DNA of 45,414 nucleotides from Phaeodactylibacter sp. (GCA_024102975.1 JAGFJD010000089.1:1-45414); one strand, 5' to 3'. Positions 1 to 9,487 are shown, counted from the stretch's first letter. Notes: generated by a model from the letters alone, not told the origin. A program made the numbers and translations.

Positions 1-3000
1 ACGGCTTGACCTTCTCTTCCGGCACGATGTCCAGCCAGCAGATGTTCTCGCCCCCGTCGTTGTCGCGCACGCGCAGCTCGATGGTGATCGTGCGGCCTAC
101 GTCGCAGCAGTAGAAGTCCACGAACGGGCCCCACGGGCTGACCTGGTTGCCGCAGATGAACGGGATCACCCGGCCGAACTGGTCCAGCACCACGCCCGTG
201 CGGCGCACTGCCAGGCTCACCTCGCCGCAGTTGTCGTTGGAGCCTTCGTCGATGTCTTCAGCATAGATGCGTGCAAGGTCCGCCCCGCCGATCGACACCG
301 TCAGGTCGTCGTCGCAGATCGCCGTCGGCTCGACCAGGTCGCGGACCGAGAACGGGCAGTACTTGATTACCTTGTTGCCGCAGCCGTCCTCGACCGTATA
401 GCGGAAGTAGTGCTCTCCGGCAGGGATGCCGCTGACCAGCCGCGTCGGCGCGTTCCAGGGGATCACCCGCACCACCACCGTGTCGGTGCGCGTGCCGGTC
501 ACCTGGCCGTACTGGTTCACCACGTCTACCTCTACTTCAGTTACAATTTCAGTGCGGACTTCCCAGTCCGAGCAGTTGTCCGTCACGTCCGGAAGCGGCA
601 CAGAGAAGCTCGCCGTGCACCCGAACGGGCTCACCGAGAACACCAGCGGGTCCAGGTCCCCGTCCCAGTCGTAGTCCTGGCCCGGGCAAGTGACAGACGG
701 CGGCGTGTAGTCGCCCACTTTGATCACCTGCGCGTCGGTGGCGATGTTGTCCCCGTCGCACCAGTCGATCACCGTCCAGTCCCGCACGAACTTGAAGGCG
801 CCCTCGCAGACGTTCACCCGCGCGCGGTCCACGAAGCTCGCCCCGATGTTGCAGTAGTCGTCCGCCAGGTTGAAAATCCCGCTCACCGTCACGATGAAGG
901 GATAGCCGGTGTGGCTCGGGTGGGGGTTGCCGTTCGGCAGGGTGGCGAACTGCTCGTCGCACTCGATCGGCACCGTGCGCGGCGGGAACTCTACGTCCAG
1001 GTCCGTCGGCCGGTTCAAAGTGATCAGTTGCGTGCAGCTCGTCGAATTGCCTTTGTCGTCCGTGGCCGTGAACCGGCGCGTGATGACGATCGGCGCGCAG
1101 TCCCCGGCGCTGCTGTAGGTGTCGACAAACGACACGGAAACGCTGTTGTCGCAATTATCGGAAACCACCGGCCGGCCGGTTACGTCAAGGCTGGCGGGGT
1201 TGTTGAAGATCAGGTCGAAGTCTTCGCAGAACAGCGGCAGGGTCAGGCTCACGTCCCGCCGCGGCCACAATACCGTGGTGTTGATCACCATCGGCTCCCA
1301 GGTCTGCGGGTTCAGCACTGTAGTGGAGGAGAACAGGCCCACCCGGCCGTTCTCGTCCGGGCAGATGTCCACCGTATAGTCGCCCGAGCCGGCAGGGCCG
1401 GAGATGTCGTCGTCGGCCGCTACCCACAGGTAGTAGGTCTCCCCGGCGATCAGCGGCAGGCTGATGCGGATGTAGGTCTCGTCGTTGGCCAGGGGCGGCG
1501 TAACGTCGCTGATCGGCTCGTCCTGGAAGGCGATGATGTTCTCGCACGGGTTCGACGGGTTGAAGCCCCCCTGGAAAATCGCGATCGCGCTCTCGTCGAT
1601 GGTCGAGCCGAAGTCGTCAGACACTAATATGGTGTAGTAGTCCGTCCGGTCTACCTGGAACGGGATCAGGTCGTAGTAGTGCACGCCCGGGTCGAGGCTC
1701 GAGGTCGTGCCGCCTCCGTCGATGAAGCAGGAGAAGTTCAGCGGCTCCATCTCCAGGTCGCCGTCTTCCAGCGTCCCTGTCTGCGTGAAGCAGTCCAGGA
1801 TGGTCGTCCCTTCGTCCGTGTCGCCCGGGCAGTCGAGATCGGGACCGGCTTTATCTTCGCCGTTGATGTAGCCCCAGCAGTCTTCCCAGTTAAAGAAGGG
1901 GAAGCTCGGCGCGTTCGGGTCGACGTCGCCCAGGGTCGAGAAGACGAAGTTGGTGATCGTCGCTGTGCTGGGCGTAGCGGTGCCAATCGGCAGCAGGTCG
2001 TCGTCGTCTACCTGGAACAGGAGCACCCAGCCTGCTTCGACCGGTTGGTTGAAGGAGCCGGAGGCGGCGTTGGTTTGGGTAACGATGTTGGCGTTGTTCA
2101 GGTCGAAGATGAAGAAGTCGAAGTTCGGGTCGGCGCCGTTGTAGTTCCAGCTGAAGCTCAGGTTGCCGTCCTGCGGGATGACGATAGAAGCCAGCGCATA
2201 GTCAGTGGTCAGCGTCTGGATCGTCAGGGTTGTCGCCGTGAAGGAGACGTCGGCGATCGCGCCGGCGCCGCCGGATCCGATCACCTCTTCGACCGTCCAG
2301 TTGGCGGCGGCGAAGGGGCCGGAGCCGAAGCCGTTGAAGGTCACTGTCTGTTGAGCGCCGCCCTGGGACGGGCCGGTCAGGAGCGGGCCGACGTAGGTCA
2401 CCTCATAGATGAACTGGCCGTGGCCGTCGAGGATATTGCCGTTGGTCGGGTCGTCGTCGGTGACGATGCTCACGCGGAAGTCGGACTCCTGCGCACAGCC
2501 GAAATCGCCTTCCAGGACCATGTCGGCGGAAATAAACCGCTGGCAGTCGTCATTCAGGGTGGCGTTGACCTGGTAATTGCAGATCAGGTTGGTGGGGGGA
2601 GGAGTGCCCTGCAGGACCGTGACCAGGAAGTCCTCGTCGCGGAAGTTGCCGGCGGCATCTTCAGCTGAGATTTGTACCTGGTAGGTGCCGGGCTCGAAGA
2701 CGCCCATAAAGCGGTCGCCGCCGGCAGAGAAGATGGTGGTAAAGTCCGGGCCGTTGAAGGCCGTTACCGTAAATTCGGAACCGGGGGTAACCGGGTCGCC
2801 GGGAGCGGCGGCGAAATGGTCGCCGTCGCAATCGTCGGTAACCGTTACCTCAAAAAACACGATAGCCTGGTTTATGCCACAAGGATCCAGGTTAACCACG
2901 ATATCCTGGGAAGGATACACGATGATTGGCGCCCACTGGTCGTTGGCGCACGGCCCTTGCGCGGACGCCTGCGGGGTGCCCATCCAACCGAAGACAAAAA

Positions 3001-3061
3001 GCATCGCTGCTGCCTTCAGCCAGTGGGGAAGAGAAATGAAAGTAAAATTCGTTCTTTCCAT
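1..3061 (-). CDS. Giant secreted HYR/Ig-like repeat surface protein, N-terminal part (cut by left edge)
   Basis: The frame is open from an ATG at 3061 down to the edge of the window, about 1020 codons with no stop, so the 3' end is missing. The first ~35 residues form a signal peptide (basic start, hydrophobic WLKAAAMLFVFGWMG, cleavage near ASAQG). After it come acidic, Gly/Asn/Cys-containing beta-type repeats. Several read like HYR (hyalin) or Ig-like modules, with phrases such as VTVTDDCDGD, FTATDDKGNSTSCTQ, PDVTDNCSDWEV and YTVEDGCGNKV, one about every 80-120 residues in the later part. Residues ~520-590 resemble a pre-peptidase C-terminal type beta domain (DYYTILVSDDFGS, GETYYLWVAADDD). 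Proteins of this type in Bacteroidota are exported adhesins, often ending in a gliding-motility or T9SS C-terminal domain, which would lie outside the window. An adhesive surface role is inference; the export signal and repeats are visible. Confidence 0.85.
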   Translation of the reverse strand, partial: MERTNFTFISLPHWLKAAAMLFVFGWMGTPQASAQGPCANDQWAPIIVYPSQDIVVNLDPCGINQAIVFFEVTVTDDCDGDHFAAAPGDPVTPGSEFTVTAFNGPDFTTIFSAGGDRFMGVFEPGTYQVQISAEDAAGNFRDEDFLVTVLQGTPPPTNLICNYQVNATLNDDCQRFISADMVLEGDFGCAQESDFRVSIVTDDDPTNGNILDGHGQFIYEVTYVGPLLTGPSQGGAQQTVTFNGFGSGPFAAANWTVEEVIGSGGAGAIADVSFTATTLTIQTLTTDYALASIVIPQDGNLSFSWNYNGADPNFDFFIFDLNNANIVTQTNAASGSFNQPVEAGWVLLFQVDDDDLLPIGTATPSTATITNFVFSTLGDVDPNAPSFPFFNWEDCWGYINGEDKAGPDLDCPGDTDEGTTILDCFTQTGTLEDGDLEMEPLNFSCFIDGGGTTSSLDPGVHYYDLIPFQVDRTDYYTILVSDDFGSTIDESAIAIFQGGFNPSNPCENIIAFQDEPISDVTPPLANDETYIRISLPLIAGETYYLWVAADDDISGPAGSGDYTVDICPDENGRVGLFSSTTVLNPQTWEPMVINTTVLWPRRDVSLTLPLFCEDFDLIFNNPASLDVTGRPVVSDNCDNSVSVSFVDTYSSAGDCAPIVITRRFTATDDKGNSTSCTQLITLNRPTDLDVEFPPRTVPIECDEQFATLPNGNPHPSHTGYPFIVTVSGIFNLADDYCNIGASFVDRARVNVCEGAFKFVRDWTVIDWCDGDNIATDAQVIKVGDYTPPSVTCPGQDYDWDGDLDPLVFSVSPFGCTASFSVPLPDVTDNCSDWEVRTEIVTEVEVDVVNQYGQVTGTRTDTVVVRVIPWNAPTRLVSGIPAGEHYFRYTVEDGCGNKVIKYCPFSVRDLVEPTAICDDDLTVSIGGADLARIYAEDIDEGSNDNCGEVSLAVRRTGVVLDQFGRVIPFICGNQVSPWGPFVDFYCCDVGRTITIELRVRDNDGGENICWLDIVPEEKVKP

Positions 3062-3625
3062 AAGATCACAATTTGCTTAAAAAGATTAGGTTATGTTAAA
3101 CATCAAGGATTATAAACAGTTGCTATCATGCTGGCCTGCCGTGTATTGCGAACACGTTGTTGCCAGCGATTCGTTTTGCGTCGTTTAGGTCGTCGAAGAG
3201 GATGTGGGCGGGGTGAGTGAGTGAATGAGTGAATGAATGTCAACCTGCTCACACTGCCCGGATACTGGGTTTTAAAACGAATTTTGGCCGCGAAGTCAAT
3301 GGAAGAAAGCATCGTTCAGCCTTCCTTGTGCTATCTGAAGCACAAACTGTATTCAAAAGACAAAGCTTTAAAGGCAAAAAGCGTACTTTAGAGGACGCAC
3401 TCTTAATGCTTTTAAAGCGTAGTTTTCCTGAAATCAAATAAAGTGTACTGAAGAACCGGGGCATAAAAGAGTGGTTAGGTGTCGCTTTGTCAGGGCCGCC
3501 TGTTCTTCACGGGGCTGTTTCTGTCACTGGACAAAAGTAGTTTTAAAAGAAGTAATTGCCAAGCTTTCGGTTCTAATATTTAATTAATAATTATGTAATT
3601 ACCCTATTGAGGGTACGAATGGAAA
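3062..3625. other. Intergenic gap of 564 bp, no gene supported
   Basis: This is the upstream region of the HYR gene and lies beyond the 3' end of the helical protein. I see a short tetranucleotide-type run (GTGA/ATGA units) at about 3212-3240 and AT-rich sequence at 3540-3610. Reading frames of 60-70 codons exist on both strands at 3229-3464 but have no recognisable composition or start context. No clear TAnnTTTG promoter was found. Confidence 0.5.
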
Positions 3626-5284
3626 TTAGAACTTCGTTTTACTTCCTGCCTGCCGTTCCTGAAACTTCAACCGGATGATCTCCTGTACCGGTTTGTCCTG
3701 AATTTTGGATTCCAGCCAGGAAATGATGTCCAGATAGAGGAAGGGCCTTCTTTCGAAAGGGTCTTCCTCGTGTTCCAGCAGTTTATCTCTCAGGAGGCAA
3801 AATTCCTGCTTTAGTTCTTCTTCCTGGATACGGGGTATTTTTCTAAGGAAGCGGAAGATTTCGCGCTGGACGGCGTGCAGGTCGTCCATTTTAGAGAGAA
3901 ACCGGTAGACCGATTTGACCTGGTATTCCACCAGTTGGGAGTTGCCCAGTTCGAAGTGGGCGATCAGGTTGAGGATACGGGCGAAGCACTGTATGTCTTC
4001 CCGGTAATTCGGGTTTTTCTGGTTGATGATGAGGTTGAGGTAATCGATAGCCGATTCGTTGTCGCCGCTGCCGAAATAGAGGCAGGCGATGCGGTAGTAG
4101 AAGACCAGCACGCGGTGGTGATCCCAGTTGTAGGTATCTTCTTCGATGATGCGGGCCAGGCCGGGGATGATTTTCAGGCCCTCGGAGAAGGTGCCTTCCA
4201 GGAAATGCTTCTTAATGGTATGAATATATTTGAACAGGTAGAAAAGCCCCTCGATGTTTTTCACCTGCTCAATGTCATATTGACCGGGGAACCGGCCCAG
4301 TTCTTCCAGGGCGTCGACAAATTTCCGGTACTGCAGGGTATTGAACAGGGCGTTGAGCAGGTTGTGGAGGCCTTTAAGATAAAGCGGCGCATACAATCTG
4401 ATGAGCTCCGGCCGTTCGCGAAAGAGCTCCACCCATTTCTGGGCGTAGCGGTAACACATGGGAAACTCCTGAGTGATATAGTAGTGCCACAAGTGGGCCT
4501 GGCAATAATATACCTGGCCGAAAAAGTCGAGCTGCTGATAACCGATATCCGGCAGGTGGGACTGGAAGAAGTTTTTTACCAGGCCGTAATCATTCTGGTT
4601 GCGGGCGTAGCCCATTTTGAGGTACAGGCCGTAGAGCTGGAGCGAGAGGTTGGAAAACAGGTTGATGTTGTCAACGGTCTCCTGCAAGCGGAGAGCCTCT
4701 CCTGCCAGTTCGTCGGCCCGGCCTTCGATGCTGCGGGTGATGTACTGGCCTTCAATGTGCTTTTCGAACTCGACGATTTCCAGGGCCAGGGTGTAGAACA
4801 GCCCGGCGCAGGCCCTGGATTTGGCCTTGTCGAGCATATCGAGGCTCTGGCGGTATAATCCTTTATTGTATAATACCCGGGCATAATCGATCATTTCCCG
4901 GAGCTGGATATCTTCGTTGTGGCTGGCATTGACCAGGCGGAGGCTGACCAGCAGTTGTTTGTACAGGTGAGCTTTGAGGTTGGACAACTGCCGTTTCTTG
5001 ATCCCGGGAAGTTTCCGGAGGATCAGCGCTTCGTCGTACTCCTTGTATTTATCCAGGAAATCGAACAGTTGCAGGAAGAGGCTATCGTCGGAGGCCTGAT
5101 TGCGGCGGACAAACAAGCGGAAATGGCGCTTTTCGGCCCGGGTGAGGGATTCAATTAAATAAAGAAGGTCTTCCGTTTTTTTTTGGGCATAATCACCCTG
5201 TTTTTTCTTTGCGTTAAAAAAGCGGGGGCGCTTATCCCCATCTGCATCCCCGGCAGAACTTCTGCCCAAACAAACATACGACAA
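3626..5284 (-). CDS. Alpha-helical (TPR-like) hypothetical protein
   Basis: Function not recognised. From about residue 36 the product is almost entirely helical, with repeated amphipathic helices such as NKGLYRQSLDMLDKAK, NLFSNLSLQLYGLYLK and SGDNESAIDYLNLIIN, a pattern typical of TPR/SEL1-like helical-hairpin proteins. There is no signal peptide and no membrane segment, so it is probably cytoplasmic. The natural N-terminus seems to be KKTEDLLYLIESLTRAEKRHF. The 35 residues before it (starting MSYVCLGRSS) look untranslated in character. An ATG at 5190 precedes a run of nine A and would begin MPKKKTEDLL only if the run had ten A; as written that ATG is out of frame. The start is therefore uncertain: possibly a non-ATG codon, slippage, or an assembly error. 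It is divergent from the conflict operon at 5416. Confidence 0.75.
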   Translation of the reverse strand: MSYVCLGRSSAGDADGDKRPRFFNAKKKQGDYAQKKTEDLLYLIESLTRAEKRHFRLFVRRNQASDDSLFLQLFDFLDKYKEYDEALILRKLPGIKKRQLSNLKAHLYKQLLVSLRLVNASHNEDIQLREMIDYARVLYNKGLYRQSLDMLDKAKSRACAGLFYTLALEIVEFEKHIEGQYITRSIEGRADELAGEALRLQETVDNINLFSNLSLQLYGLYLKMGYARNQNDYGLVKNFFQSHLPDIGYQQLDFFGQVYYCQAHLWHYYITQEFPMCYRYAQKWVELFRERPELIRLYAPLYLKGLHNLLNALFNTLQYRKFVDALEELGRFPGQYDIEQVKNIEGLFYLFKYIHTIKKHFLEGTFSEGLKIIPGLARIIEEDTYNWDHHRVLVFYYRIACLYFGSGDNESAIDYLNLIINQKNPNYREDIQCFARILNLIAHFELGNSQLVEYQVKSVYRFLSKMDDLHAVQREIFRFLRKIPRIQEEELKQEFCLLRDKLLEHEEDPFERRPFLYLDIISWLESKIQDKPVQEIIRLKFQERQAGSKTKF

Positions 5285-5415
5285 TCCGCATTATTTTTAT
5301 ATCTTTAGCATTCAAACATTTCTTCAAAAAAGAGTCCTGCTGCCATCTGAAGAAGGCCGGACAGGGAAGCCCACGAAATATTTATGTCTGGTTCCATAAA
5401 CACATCAATGAATTC

Positions 5416-5781
5416 ATGAACAAAGAATATCTGGAATTCGAAATAGAAGAGGAAGGGGTTTCTTTTTTCATCCAGCCAGTGGAGATAAAGGGGCTGAGCA
5501 GAGAAGCCGGAATTTTTCAGGAAGCCTCCTCGGAAAAAGAAGGGGAAGAAAAAAGTTTCTCTTCCTTCAGCAAAGCCCTTGGCCCAATCCGGTATATCGC
5601 CAATTCTTTCGTAGAAACCATGAAAATGTTATCCAGCCAACCGGAAGAGGTCGTTTTTGAGGCCAGCGTAGCCTTCACGCACGGGGGTAATTTGGTTTTC
5701 CTGAAGTCAGATGTAGCGACAACATTCAAAGTAATCATCAAATGGAAGAAGGAGAATGAAGCCAACACCAAAAATCCCTGA
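5416..5781 (+). CDS. Trypco1-domain protein (trypsin-co-occurring domain 1, CU044_2847-like)
   Basis: This 121-residue protein lacks a signal peptide. It has the layout of the Trypco1 family. An N-terminal strand pair (EFEIEEEGVSFFIQPVEI) is followed by a spacer, then a helix (ALGPIRYIANSFVETMKML), then the family's closing strands: PEEVVFEASVAFTHGGNLVF, then TTFKVIIKWKKE. Trypco1 was defined by Aravind and co-workers as a small domain encoded next to or fused with trypsin-like proteases and STAND/NACHT NTPases in NTP-dependent conflict systems. It is predicted to act as an adaptor or ligand-sensing partner; its biochemical role is not established. Its last 26 nt overlap the start of the protease-NTPase gene, so the two are almost certainly translationally coupled. 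The start ATG has no obvious Shine-Dalgarno site, which is normal for Bacteroidota. Confidence 0.8.
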   Translation: MNKEYLEFEIEEEGVSFFIQPVEIKGLSREAGIFQEASSEKEGEEKSFSSFSKALGPIRYIANSFVETMKMLSSQPEEVVFEASVAFTHGGNLVFLKSDVATTFKVIIKWKKENEANTKNP

Positions 5782-8700
5782 AAAAATCTATTCTGCGCTC
5801 TTCAAGTCCATCGTAAAGATAAAAAGTTCCCGTTCCTCTAACAAAGTTATCGGTACCGGCTTTCTGGCGGCCAGTTCTACAGAACATGGAATAATAGTGA
5901 CTTGTTATCATGTGGTCAGGAAACACCTGGAGAACGGTTTAGCTGTCAAGGTTGAATTCCCGTTTCACAATAAAGAGATAACCACCGAGACGCTGTCCAG
6001 CTCTGTTGAACACGATATTTGTTGCCTGAAAGTAAGTGCCGGCGAGTTGCCGGCAGAAGCCAGGCCGGCGTTTTTGTGCGCTGGCTTCAGCGAAAGCCTG
6101 ATCAACCAAACAGGCCATACGCTTGGGTTTCCCCGCGGATCAACCGCTCCCCTCGACGGCTGCTGTACGCTCAGGTACTACACCAATACGGCAGGCGTCG
6201 ACATCCAGCGGATCGACCTGGCCGGAGACACCATTGATGTAGGTTCCAGCGGCAGCCCTGTAATCCTGGAGGACTTTCCCGAGTTCGGAGTCATCGGCAT
6301 GGTCCGATACGTGAGCGACCTTAAAAAGAGCGCCTTCCTGGTTCCCGCTCCCTTCATAGTTGCCCACTGCCCGGAAATCGAAAGCATGCCTATTATCGAG
6401 CAGCGCCTGCCGGGCAGAAGCGGCTCTATATTTGCTTACATCCCCGAAGACACGCCCAGGGAGGAATGGGGGCTGGCGTTGCTGAAATATTGTAATGGCG
6501 AAGCCCTGAAGCTATACCGTGCATTGGCGTTGAAAACTCCGGGGGTAACGTTTAACCCTCACGTTTGGGACGAGATTTTCAACGAACCCGAAATGGACGC
6601 CCAAAGGGGGTTTGTTGACATCCGGGAAAAGGATACCGAAGAATACGTAAAACAGAAATTTTTCCGCTTGTTAAAAGACGGTGCCAAAAAAATCTGGATC
6701 ATCGGAAACGCAGGGGTTGGGAAAACTACGATATTATACAATATCTTTTTCGCGTTCCTGGCGCAAGAGCAACCGCTTGTCCCTTTATTGCTACAGCCAC
6801 AGGAACTCAACCAGAACGACCTTGAGGAACTAAAAAGCAGTGTGGCCCGGCCTCAAAAGCTTTTTGGCGCTATCCTGAAAATATGGCTTAAAAAGCGGAA
6901 TATCCATCTGGAAACCTCCATCCTGGAAGAGGTGACCGAGCAGCTTTATTCTGCCATCGTCATTAGGGATGATGTCATCCTGCTTATCGACAGTTACGAC
7001 GAACTGAGCCGGATGAAAATCCAGGTCGAAGTATTCAAAGATCTCTTCAAAATTTCCAGGCAATATGTCTGCGCTACCCGGCCTGAAACCTATAATTCAG
7101 GAATAGATGCCCATTATGCGATGACTATTAAATCGCCCTGGGACGTGGTAACCATAGAACAATACCTGGACAACAGGATGCCGGAACATCAATTTTTCAC
7201 CAGAGGCTTCGTCCGCTACATCAGAAACAACGACAAAGTAGCCTGGCTGCGAAATCCCCGCTACATAAACCTGATTATCAACACCTTAAACAACAACAAA
7301 CAATTATTACATTCAGATTACAGCAAGCTAATCAGCTATATTCAGACCGGGGAATACTTTCTTTTCAACTCCATATTTGAGTTTTCGCTGGAGAGGCTTC
7401 AACGAATTGTGGGCAAGCTCGAAGAAGCTGAAAAGATCAATGTCAAGTCCGCTCTGGTCCAGGTCGCCAAAGACCAGCTAAACTTCGGCAGCTTTTTGCT
7501 GGAAGACAAGGATGATGCTCCGGCCTGGCAACACATCCGGAAGATGTCTGACCTCGTCGATTTTCCGGTCAGGCTATCCAATGGTTATCAACTCAGGCTT
7601 TTGAACCAGAATATCGTCGATTTTCTTATTACGGAATCCCTTGTCAACCAGATTTACTCCTCCCATTCAGAGATCGAATTCACTCACCTCTGGAGTAGCA
7701 GCCTGATTACTTATATGAGTGAATACATTCATCAAAGCAAACGTTACAATTTAGGCCATTTGAACCGGGAGGTGTCCAGGAAGATCGATAAATGCCGCTT
7801 TGAAAAGGAAAGCCCGGAAGGTGGATTCCGCGAATTCGGCATGGAAGAAACGTTTCCAGGTTTTGACAAAAAATACCAAGCCATCAACTTGATCCAGTTA
7901 ATCATTTACCTGGAAGCAGTGCAACTGGCCACAGCCCAAAAGGCGGAGCTGCAGGAAGTGAGAAACCAGATAGTCATCACGCCCAGTCAAGTATCCTTTC
8001 ATGAACTATACCTATTTGGGCTGGATTTAAGCGAATTGCAGGCTCGGGATTGCAACTTCTCGGGAAGCCTCCTGGAAAAGGCCAACCTCGAGCGCGCCCA
8101 GTTCAAAAACTGCAATTTCCGGAATGCCAATATGCGCCAATGTTCCGCCAACTGGTCTAAGTTTGAAGACTGTGTTTTTAATTTTCTGGAAACGGATCAA
8201 AATAATTCAGCCATTAAGGGGATGTTGATCCAGGGGGCAGAGTTCCTGGATTGTGAACACGAGGCCAAAGATGACCTGCGAGCTATAGGCGAGAAGGAAT
8301 TCCAAAATCACGGGGCCATTGGAAAGATATCCAGATACTCGAGCCCATTCGGCGCCCGCTTTTTCGAGAACATGAAAATCATGCTCGGAGATGGGCTGGA
8401 GAAAGCCGAGAAGAAGTACGCCGCTTATATTCAGGATGCTATTGACACTTATGCAAACCAGGGGAAACAGCGCATCTTACTGATCGACCTCATGGCAGGA
8501 GGCAACAATAAGCGCCTCAATATGCTCTTTAAGAGAAACCCCATGCTCAGCATCCTGGCCATTGACCGGGATACCCGGCAGTTCTCCCACGTCGTCGACA
8601 AAGTAGGCAATCGCCTAAGCCCGGTTGAAATCGAAATAAAAGGGAAGGTAAACCTGGATTATCTGGCCGGCCAGTACCTCAACGCTGAAAATGGGAAAGT

Positions 8701-9487
8701 AGACCTGATCATTGGGAAAAAAGCCCTCCATGAAATCCCCAGAGACCAGCAAAGAGAACTGCTGGCAGATTGTTATGCTTCGTTGAACGACGGGGGCAAG
8801 ATCATTTTATTCGCCGACGCGCCAATATGCCTCAGCAACGAAGGCTTTTCAAAATTAGAAGCGACCAGGAAAACAATAAGGGAAAACCCAAAAGACATTC
8901 TGCGGTTACGCCAACTCCTCTTTCCTGACGACTCTACATCCCCTATGTTTACCGATAGCCTCGAAGATTGCGCTATTTTTTCCAATTTATGGATTCTGAT
9001 GAAGGATCACGCGAACAACAATATCCACGAGTTCGAGAATCGCTACTTCAGCAGCCTTTCCGAACTCAAACACTGGGCAGAGGAACTAGGCCTGAAAATC
9101 TGCAACGACCCGGGAAAGGACAGGTTTTTCTATAGCCTGAATTCCCGGTTGTTTAACGAAGTGGGAATAAACAAAGCCGGAATCTTCCTGGAAAGGAACG
9201 GCTATACGATCAATCCGAAAGATACGCCTTTGCTCAGGGATTATTTAACCGGTTCAAAGCGGCCGGAATTTCAATTGTTCACCAATTTTGCTGAACATCA
9301 TCTTTGGGGAGCGAAGAATTCTTCAAACCAGCCGGACACGGCTTTGGGCCGAAAGCTGGATGCTCAAAAGGAAGAAATAAACTTCGGGAAAATTTTCGAA
9401 CCGTTAAATGCTATATCCCTGCCCTTTTACACCGGCATCTCATTTAAATTCAGCGTACACATTTTGGTATTCGAAAAAGCCGGCTAA
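5756..9487 (+). CDS. Trypsin-like protease / NACHT-type NTPase / pentapeptide-repeat / methyltransferase fusion (predicted conflict system core)
   Basis: The protein has 1243 residues and at least four parts. Residues ~15-205 are a trypsin-fold serine protease with His52 (VTCYHVV), Asp87 (VEHDICCLKV) and Ser165 in GSSGSP, so the triad is complete. Residues ~285-630 are a STAND/NACHT-type P-loop NTPase: Walker A GNAGVGKTT (317-325), Walker B VILLIDSYDEL (D412, then D415/E416), and a following CATRPETY strand. Residues ~640-740 are helical linker. Residues ~750-812 are degenerate pentapeptide repeats (NFSGSLLEKANLERAQFKN). Residues ~900-1110 are a class I Rossmann methyltransferase: LLIDLMAGGN (motif I, 908-917), acidic D937 ending strand 2, and DLIIGKKALHEIP (983-995) followed by DGGKIILFADAP. 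The last ~130 residues are not recognised. There is no signal peptide. Known STAND proteins oligomerise on sensing a trigger; here the protease, the methyltransferase or both could be the effector. The gene overlaps the Trypco1 gene upstream and the OCD gene downstream (convergent, 4 nt). Confidence 0.88.
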   Translation: MKPTPKIPEKIYSALFKSIVKIKSSRSSNKVIGTGFLAASSTEHGIIVTCYHVVRKHLENGLAVKVEFPFHNKEITTETLSSSVEHDICCLKVSAGELPAEARPAFLCAGFSESLINQTGHTLGFPRGSTAPLDGCCTLRYYTNTAGVDIQRIDLAGDTIDVGSSGSPVILEDFPEFGVIGMVRYVSDLKKSAFLVPAPFIVAHCPEIESMPIIEQRLPGRSGSIFAYIPEDTPREEWGLALLKYCNGEALKLYRALALKTPGVTFNPHVWDEIFNEPEMDAQRGFVDIREKDTEEYVKQKFFRLLKDGAKKIWIIGNAGVGKTTILYNIFFAFLAQEQPLVPLLLQPQELNQNDLEELKSSVARPQKLFGAILKIWLKKRNIHLETSILEEVTEQLYSAIVIRDDVILLIDSYDELSRMKIQVEVFKDLFKISRQYVCATRPETYNSGIDAHYAMTIKSPWDVVTIEQYLDNRMPEHQFFTRGFVRYIRNNDKVAWLRNPRYINLIINTLNNNKQLLHSDYSKLISYIQTGEYFLFNSIFEFSLERLQRIVGKLEEAEKINVKSALVQVAKDQLNFGSFLLEDKDDAPAWQHIRKMSDLVDFPVRLSNGYQLRLLNQNIVDFLITESLVNQIYSSHSEIEFTHLWSSSLITYMSEYIHQSKRYNLGHLNREVSRKIDKCRFEKESPEGGFREFGMEETFPGFDKKYQAINLIQLIIYLEAVQLATAQKAELQEVRNQIVITPSQVSFHELYLFGLDLSELQARDCNFSGSLLEKANLERAQFKNCNFRNANMRQCSANWSKFEDCVFNFLETDQNNSAIKGMLIQGAEFLDCEHEAKDDLRAIGEKEFQNHGAIGKISRYSSPFGARFFENMKIMLGDGLEKAEKKYAAYIQDAIDTYANQGKQRILLIDLMAGGNNKRLNMLFKRNPMLSILAIDRDTRQFSHVVDKVGNRLSPVEIEIKGKVNLDYLAGQYLNAENGKVDLIIGKKALHEIPRDQQRELLADCYASLNDGGKIILFADAPICLSNEGFSKLEATRKTIRENPKDILRLRQLLFPDDSTSPMFTDSLEDCAIFSNLWILMKDHANNNIHEFENRYFSSLSELKHWAEELGLKICNDPGKDRFFYSLNSRLFNEVGINKAGIFLERNGYTINPKDTPLLRDYLTGSKRPEFQLFTNFAEHHLWGAKNSSNQPDTALGRKLDAQKEEINFGKIFEPLNAISLPFYTGISFKFSVHILVFEKAG

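Noticed and set aside
410..2668. Two long plus-strand reading frames (405 and 329 codons) across the first 2.7 kb
   Set aside because: They lie antisense to the giant HYR protein and have skewed Arg/Val/Asp-rich composition with no domain; the minus-strand frame is continuous, has a signal peptide and HYR-type repeats.
3229..3464. Overlapping 70-codon frames on both strands in the 3.1-3.6 kb gap
   Set aside because: No start signal, no domain, and mutual overlap on opposite strands; best read as noncoding.
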